From: Sinomonas gamaensis
GTDB lineage: Bacteria; Actinomycetota; Actinomycetes; Actinomycetales; Micrococcaceae
Assembly (NCBI RefSeq): GCF_005876955.1
Contig: NZ_SSCL01000009.1
Location: forward strand, 62,001 to 126,000
Direction: 5' to 3'
DNA: 64,000 nucleotides
Shown here: one piece after another, positions 60,842 to 64,000 of the stretch
Layout of the letters: each line of letters starts with the position of its first letter
How positions within the stretch are numbered: the stretch's first letter is position 1
Program-made: the position numbers and the translations under genes
The notes under the pieces: generated by a model
What the model was told of the DNA's origin: nothing
Databases searched by the model: none
What the model saw: the letters and a program-made list of their open reading frames with translations, nothing else

Positions 60842-63580
60842 GTGAGTTCTCCGACTGCCCTCTATCGCCGGTATCGGCCGGACACGTTCCAGGACGTGAT
60901 CGGGCAGGAGCACGTCACCGAGCCGCTCATGACGGCGCTGCGCAAGGACCGCGTCAACCACGCCTACCTCTTCTCCGGGCCGCGCGGCTGTGGCAAGACG
61001 ACGTCGGCCCGCATCCTTGCGCGCTGCCTCAACTGCGAGAAGGGCCCGACGCCGGAGCCATGCGGCGTGTGCCCGAGCTGCGTCGAGCTGGCGCGCGGCG
61101 GCTCCGGGTCGCTCGACGTCATCGAGATCGATGCCGCGAGCCACGGCGGCGTCGACGACGCGCGGGACCTCCGCGAGCGCGCGACCTTCGCCCCTGTGCG
61201 GGACCGCTACAAGATCTTCATCATCGACGAGGCCCACATGGTCACGTCGGCCGGCTTCAACGCGCTGCTCAAGATCGTCGAGGAGCCGCCGGAGCACATC
61301 AAGTTCATCTTCGCGACGACAGAGCCGGACAAGGTCATCGGCACCATCCGCTCGCGCACGCATCACTACCCTTTCCGGCTCGTTCCGCCCGAGCCGCTCA
61401 TGGCCTATCTCGAGAAGCTGTGCGCCGAGGAGCATGTTGCCGTCGAACCCGGCGTGCTATCGCTGGTCGTGCGGGCTGGCGGCGGCTCCGTGCGCGACTC
61501 ACTGTCCGTGCTCGACCAGCTCATGGCCGGAGCCGGCAGCCGCGGCATTGACTATGAGCTCGCCGTCGCGCTGCTCGGATACACTCACGCGGCGCTGCTC
61601 GACGACGTCATCGACGCGGTGGCGGCCGGCGATTCCGCTACGGTCTTCCGTGCCGTCGACCGGGTGATCCAGACGGGGCACGACCCCCGGCGCTTCGTCG
61701 AGGATCTGCTGGAGCGCTTCCGCGACCTGCTCATCGTGCGCGCCCTTCCCGACGCCGCCGAGTCGATTCTCCGCGGTGTCCCCGCGGACCAGCTGGCGCG
61801 CATGCGGACCCAGGCTCAGGCCCTCGGCGCCGCCGAGCTCTCGCGAGCGGCCGACGTGACGAACGCTGCCTTCAACGAGATGACCGGCGCCACCTCGCCC
61901 CGACTGCATCTCGAGCTCCTGTGTGCGCGGCTCATGCTGCCCGGCGCCGATGGCGATCACGGCGTGGCGGCGCGACTCGATCGGCTCGAACGGCGGCTCT
62001 CCTTCGAGCAGCCCCAGACGACGGCCCCCACCGAGGCGGCGCCGGCTGCCGCGGCTCCGGTGGCGCCTGCGCCCGTGGAGCCCCCGGCTCCCGCAGCGCC
62101 TCCTGCTCCCGTGGCGCCTCCTGCTCCCGTGGCGCCTCCTCAGGGAGCGGTGCGTGAGGAGGCACCGATGTCGGCGCCACCCGCCCCGACCTCGGCGCCA
62201 CAGGGCCCGACCTCGGCGGCACCCGCACCGACTTCGGCGGCACAGGGCCCGACCTCGGCGGCGCCCACCCCGACCTCGGCGCCACAGGGCGCGACGAGCG
62301 GCGGCGCCGGGAGCGTCGAGATGTTCCGCCGCGCGTGGCCGGAGATCCTCGACGCCCTCACGTCGATCAAGCGCCTCACCTGGATTCTGGTCAGCCAGAA
62401 CGCGAACATCGCAGGGTTCGACGGGAAGACCCTCACCCTCGCCTTCGCAAATTCCGGCTCAGTCAACTCGTTCACCCGCAGCGATCATCCCGACAATGTG
62501 CGGAAGGCCGTTCAGCAGGTGCTCGGTGTCGACGTTCAGGTCGATGCGACAGTCGGCGGCAACGGTCCTTCTCCCGCTCCCGCGAGAGGGGCTGAGGCGG
62601 GCCCAAAAGCACCGTCTGAAAGACCCACGGACTCCCGCGCGCGCACAAGCGCTCCGGCGTCCCCTTCGCCCGCCCCGGCGCGGCCATCGGCGTCGGCAGC
62701 ACCCACGGCCCCAACCCCGCCTGCCGCACCCTCGGAGGCCGATATCGCCTGGGGCCTCGCCCCCGCGCCCGCCGCCCCTGCCCCTGCCCCTGCCCCTGCG
62801 CCTCCTGCCCCTGCCCCTGCGGCTCCGGTTTCTGATGCCCCGGTGCCCACGGTCCCAGCGACAGAGCCGCCTCGGCCCAAAGCCGGCCAACCAGAACCAG
62901 CCCCCTCGGAACCCCGAGAGGCGGAGGCAGCTCCGCGCGGGACAGCTCAGCCTTCGCGATCGGCGGACCCCTACGCCGACATCCCTTATGCCGACGAGGA
63001 GCCCCCTGCCGACTGGGACGAACCTCTGCCAGAGGACACCGGCGCACGGCGGACTCCCGCTCCCAGCGCGCCCGCGCGCAAGCCCGAGCCCGGGCCCGCG
63101 CCCAAGAGCCGTGACGAACCCGAGACCAAGACCGCGTCGCGCGACCCGTGGGCCTACGCGCAGGAATCGTCGCCGGGCGTCTGGACCGTAGGGAACCAGC
63201 CGAACACCGCGCGCGGCGAACAAGCCAATGACAGCGCCCCCGAGGGGTCGGCACCCGCCGCAGCGCCGCCGTCGTACGCGCCCGCGGCGGCCCAGCCGCC
63301 CGCCCCGGAGCGGCAGGGCCCTCCGCAGACGGACGGCGGCGGCGAGCGTCTGAGCATGTACCAGCGCCTGTCCAGGCGGGCCGCCCAGCAGGTGGAATCG
63401 TCGGCGCCCGTTCGGACGGTGGAGCGCGAGAAGCAGCCGATCGTCGAGGACATCCCCAGCGCGGACGATGAGACGATCGAGGCCTCCGGTCTGTTCGGCC
63501 GTGCCGCCGTGGAGCGGATTCTCGGCGGGAAGCTGATCGAGGAGCGCGGGCTGGACGGCACGGTCATCCCTCCGCGGTAG
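60842..63580 (+). CDS. dnaX: DNA polymerase III subunits gamma/tau
   Basis: Clamp-loader subunit of 912 residues. The AAA+ domain has Walker A GPRGCGKTTSARIL (from about residue 46), the zinc Cys set C64, C74, C77, C80 (RCLNC and CGVCPSC), Walker B IFIIDEAHMV and sensor IFATTEPDKVIGTIRSR. Domain III ends near 375. A very long Pro/Ala linker (about 380-490 and 560-800) and a short C-terminal tail follow. Residues 443-486 are a heptad repeat (APTSAPQ type) encoded by the 21-base minisatellite also seen at 16433-16530. GTG at 60842 gives SSPTALYRRYRPDTF, the family start. Confidence 0.96.
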   Translation: MSSPTALYRRYRPDTFQDVIGQEHVTEPLMTALRKDRVNHAYLFSGPRGCGKTTSARILARCLNCEKGPTPEPCGVCPSCVELARGGSGSLDVIEIDAASHGGVDDARDLRERATFAPVRDRYKIFIIDEAHMVTSAGFNALLKIVEEPPEHIKFIFATTEPDKVIGTIRSRTHHYPFRLVPPEPLMAYLEKLCAEEHVAVEPGVLSLVVRAGGGSVRDSLSVLDQLMAGAGSRGIDYELAVALLGYTHAALLDDVIDAVAAGDSATVFRAVDRVIQTGHDPRRFVEDLLERFRDLLIVRALPDAAESILRGVPADQLARMRTQAQALGAAELSRAADVTNAAFNEMTGATSPRLHLELLCARLMLPGADGDHGVAARLDRLERRLSFEQPQTTAPTEAAPAAAAPVAPAPVEPPAPAAPPAPVAPPAPVAPPQGAVREEAPMSAPPAPTSAPQGPTSAAPAPTSAAQGPTSAAPTPTSAPQGATSGGAGSVEMFRRAWPEILDALTSIKRLTWILVSQNANIAGFDGKTLTLAFANSGSVNSFTRSDHPDNVRKAVQQVLGVDVQVDATVGGNGPSPAPARGAEAGPKAPSERPTDSRARTSAPASPSPAPARPSASAAPTAPTPPAAPSEADIAWGLAPAPAAPAPAPAPAPPAPAPAAPVSDAPVPTVPATEPPRPKAGQPEPAPSEPREAEAAPRGTAQPSRSADPYADIPYADEEPPADWDEPLPEDTGARRTPAPSAPARKPEPGPAPKSRDEPETKTASRDPWAYAQESSPGVWTVGNQPNTARGEQANDSAPEGSAPAAAPPSYAPAAAQPPAPERQGPPQTDGGGERLSMYQRLSRRAAQQVESSAPVRTVEREKQPIVEDIPSADDETIEASGLFGRAAVERILGGKLIEERGLDGTVIPPR
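62167..62300. repeat. 21-base minisatellite within dnaX, six to seven units
   Basis: Units at exact 21-base spacing (GACCTCGGCG-type core at 62167, 62188, 62209, 62230, 62251, 62272 and a degenerate one at 62293). They are read as Gly-Pro-Thr-Ser-Ala-Ala-Pro. Bases 62241-62263 are identical to 16468-16490 in an unrelated gene read one base out of phase. Confidence 0.9.
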
Positions 63581-63621
63581 CAGCGTGCTCCGGCAGGAGC
63601 GCGAGGCGGTAGCGTTAGGGG

Positions 63622-64000
63622 GTGTATGAAGGCGCAGTCCAGGATCTGATCGACGAGCTCGGAAGGCTCCCCGGCATCGGACCGAAGTCGGCTCAACGGC
63701 TGGCCTTCCACATCCTCGAGGCCGATCCGGACGACATGAAGCGGCTCGTCACCGCGATCACCGCGGTGAAGGAACGCGTCAAGTTCTGCCAGATCTGCGG
63801 CAACGTGTCCGAGCAGGAGACGTGCGCAATCTGCCGGGACCCGAGGCGGGACCCGAGCGTCATCTGCGTCGTCGAGGAGTCGAAGGACGTGCTCGCCGTC
63901 GAACGCACGCGAGCCTTCCGGGGCCGATACCACGTCCTTGGAGGCGCGATCAACCCCATCGCGGGAATCGGGCCGGACCAGCTCCGCATCCGCGAGCTCC
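63622..64000 (+). CDS. recR: Recombination protein RecR, 3' truncated by window end
   Basis: Recombination mediator that works with RecO/RecF to load RecA. From the GTG at 63622 the frame reads [20 protein letters not shown] and runs off the window. The helix-hairpin-helix [17 protein letters not shown], the four-cysteine zinc finger ([16 protein letters not shown]) and the start of the Toprim domain ([14 protein letters not shown]) are visible. It follows dnaX by 41 bases in the conserved dnaX-recR arrangement; the usual ybaB-type gene is not between them. Confidence 0.96.
   Translation, partial: MYEGAVQDLIDELGRLPGIGPKSAQRLAFHILEADPDDMKRLVTAITAVKERVKFCQICGNVSEQETCAICRDPRRDPSVICVVEESKDVLAVERTRAFRGRYHVLGGAINPIAGIGPDQLRIREL

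Overview
The window is chromosomal DNA of a high-G+C actinobacterium. The gene set points to the Micrococcaceae (Arthrobacter / Sinomonas / Pseudarthrobacter group): a RamB-like regulator divergent from aceA-aceB, a small SRP RNA just before dnaX-recR, DUF1918, DUF3311, DUF4916, DUF5129 and LytR_C proteins, GTG/TTG starts and GlxR- and IdeR-type sites. The taxon is inferred from gene content only. I see no insertion sequence, prophage, CRISPR array or integrase, and no gene-free stretch longer than about 250 bases.

Layout. 1-6.2 kb: pseudouridine synthase (cut by the window edge), SDR, macro-domain protein, LysE exporter, DUF1684 protein, then a convergent acyl-CoA dehydrogenase/SDR pair. 6.3-11.5 kb: a cytoplasmic GH76-like glycosidase and a three-gene iron ABC transporter preceded by a GlxR-type and an IdeR/DtxR-type box. 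11.6-21.9 kb: housekeeping and conserved unknowns, an SSS-family carboxylate symporter with its DUF3311 partner, a serine beta-lactamase-fold protein and tgt. 22-26.6 kb: a two-component system whose operon ends in a TAXI-type solute receptor with a frameshift in its signal peptide, divergent from an MHS-family transporter. 26.6-29.6 kb: a two-gene unit of an Ala/Asn-rich repeat protein and a membrane M50 metallopeptidase with a PqqD/RRE-like N-terminus. 29.6-34.3 kb: RamB-like regulator divergent from the glyoxylate-shunt genes aceA and aceB. 34.4-41.9 kb: acyl-CoA dehydrogenase, DsbA-like protein, a solo AbiEi/DUF559 protein, a surface protein, aldo/keto reductase, a Vms1/baeRF-like protein and small genes. 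42-49.6 kb: a ROK repressor divergent from a sugar or polyol catabolic operon (two TIM-barrel isomerases, two Gfo/Idh/MocA oxidoreductases, TolB-like propeller, zinc alcohol dehydrogenase). 49.7-57.1 kb: TetR regulators, a SigB/F-type sigma factor behind a LexA-like box, a PLP decarboxylase-fold enzyme, HAD hydrolase, glutathione peroxidase and an M23 peptidase. 57.3-64 kb: tRNA-Ser(GGA), a second two-component system divergent from a secreted Ala/Pro-rich protein, SRP RNA, dnaX and the start of recR.

The most notable items are the repeat-protein/M50-RRE peptidase pair, which looks like a peptide-processing system I cannot assign to a named class; the receptor frameshift; a 21-base minisatellite present in two unrelated genes 46 kb apart but read in different frames; and a dispersed CGGGTACAGATA intergenic repeat.
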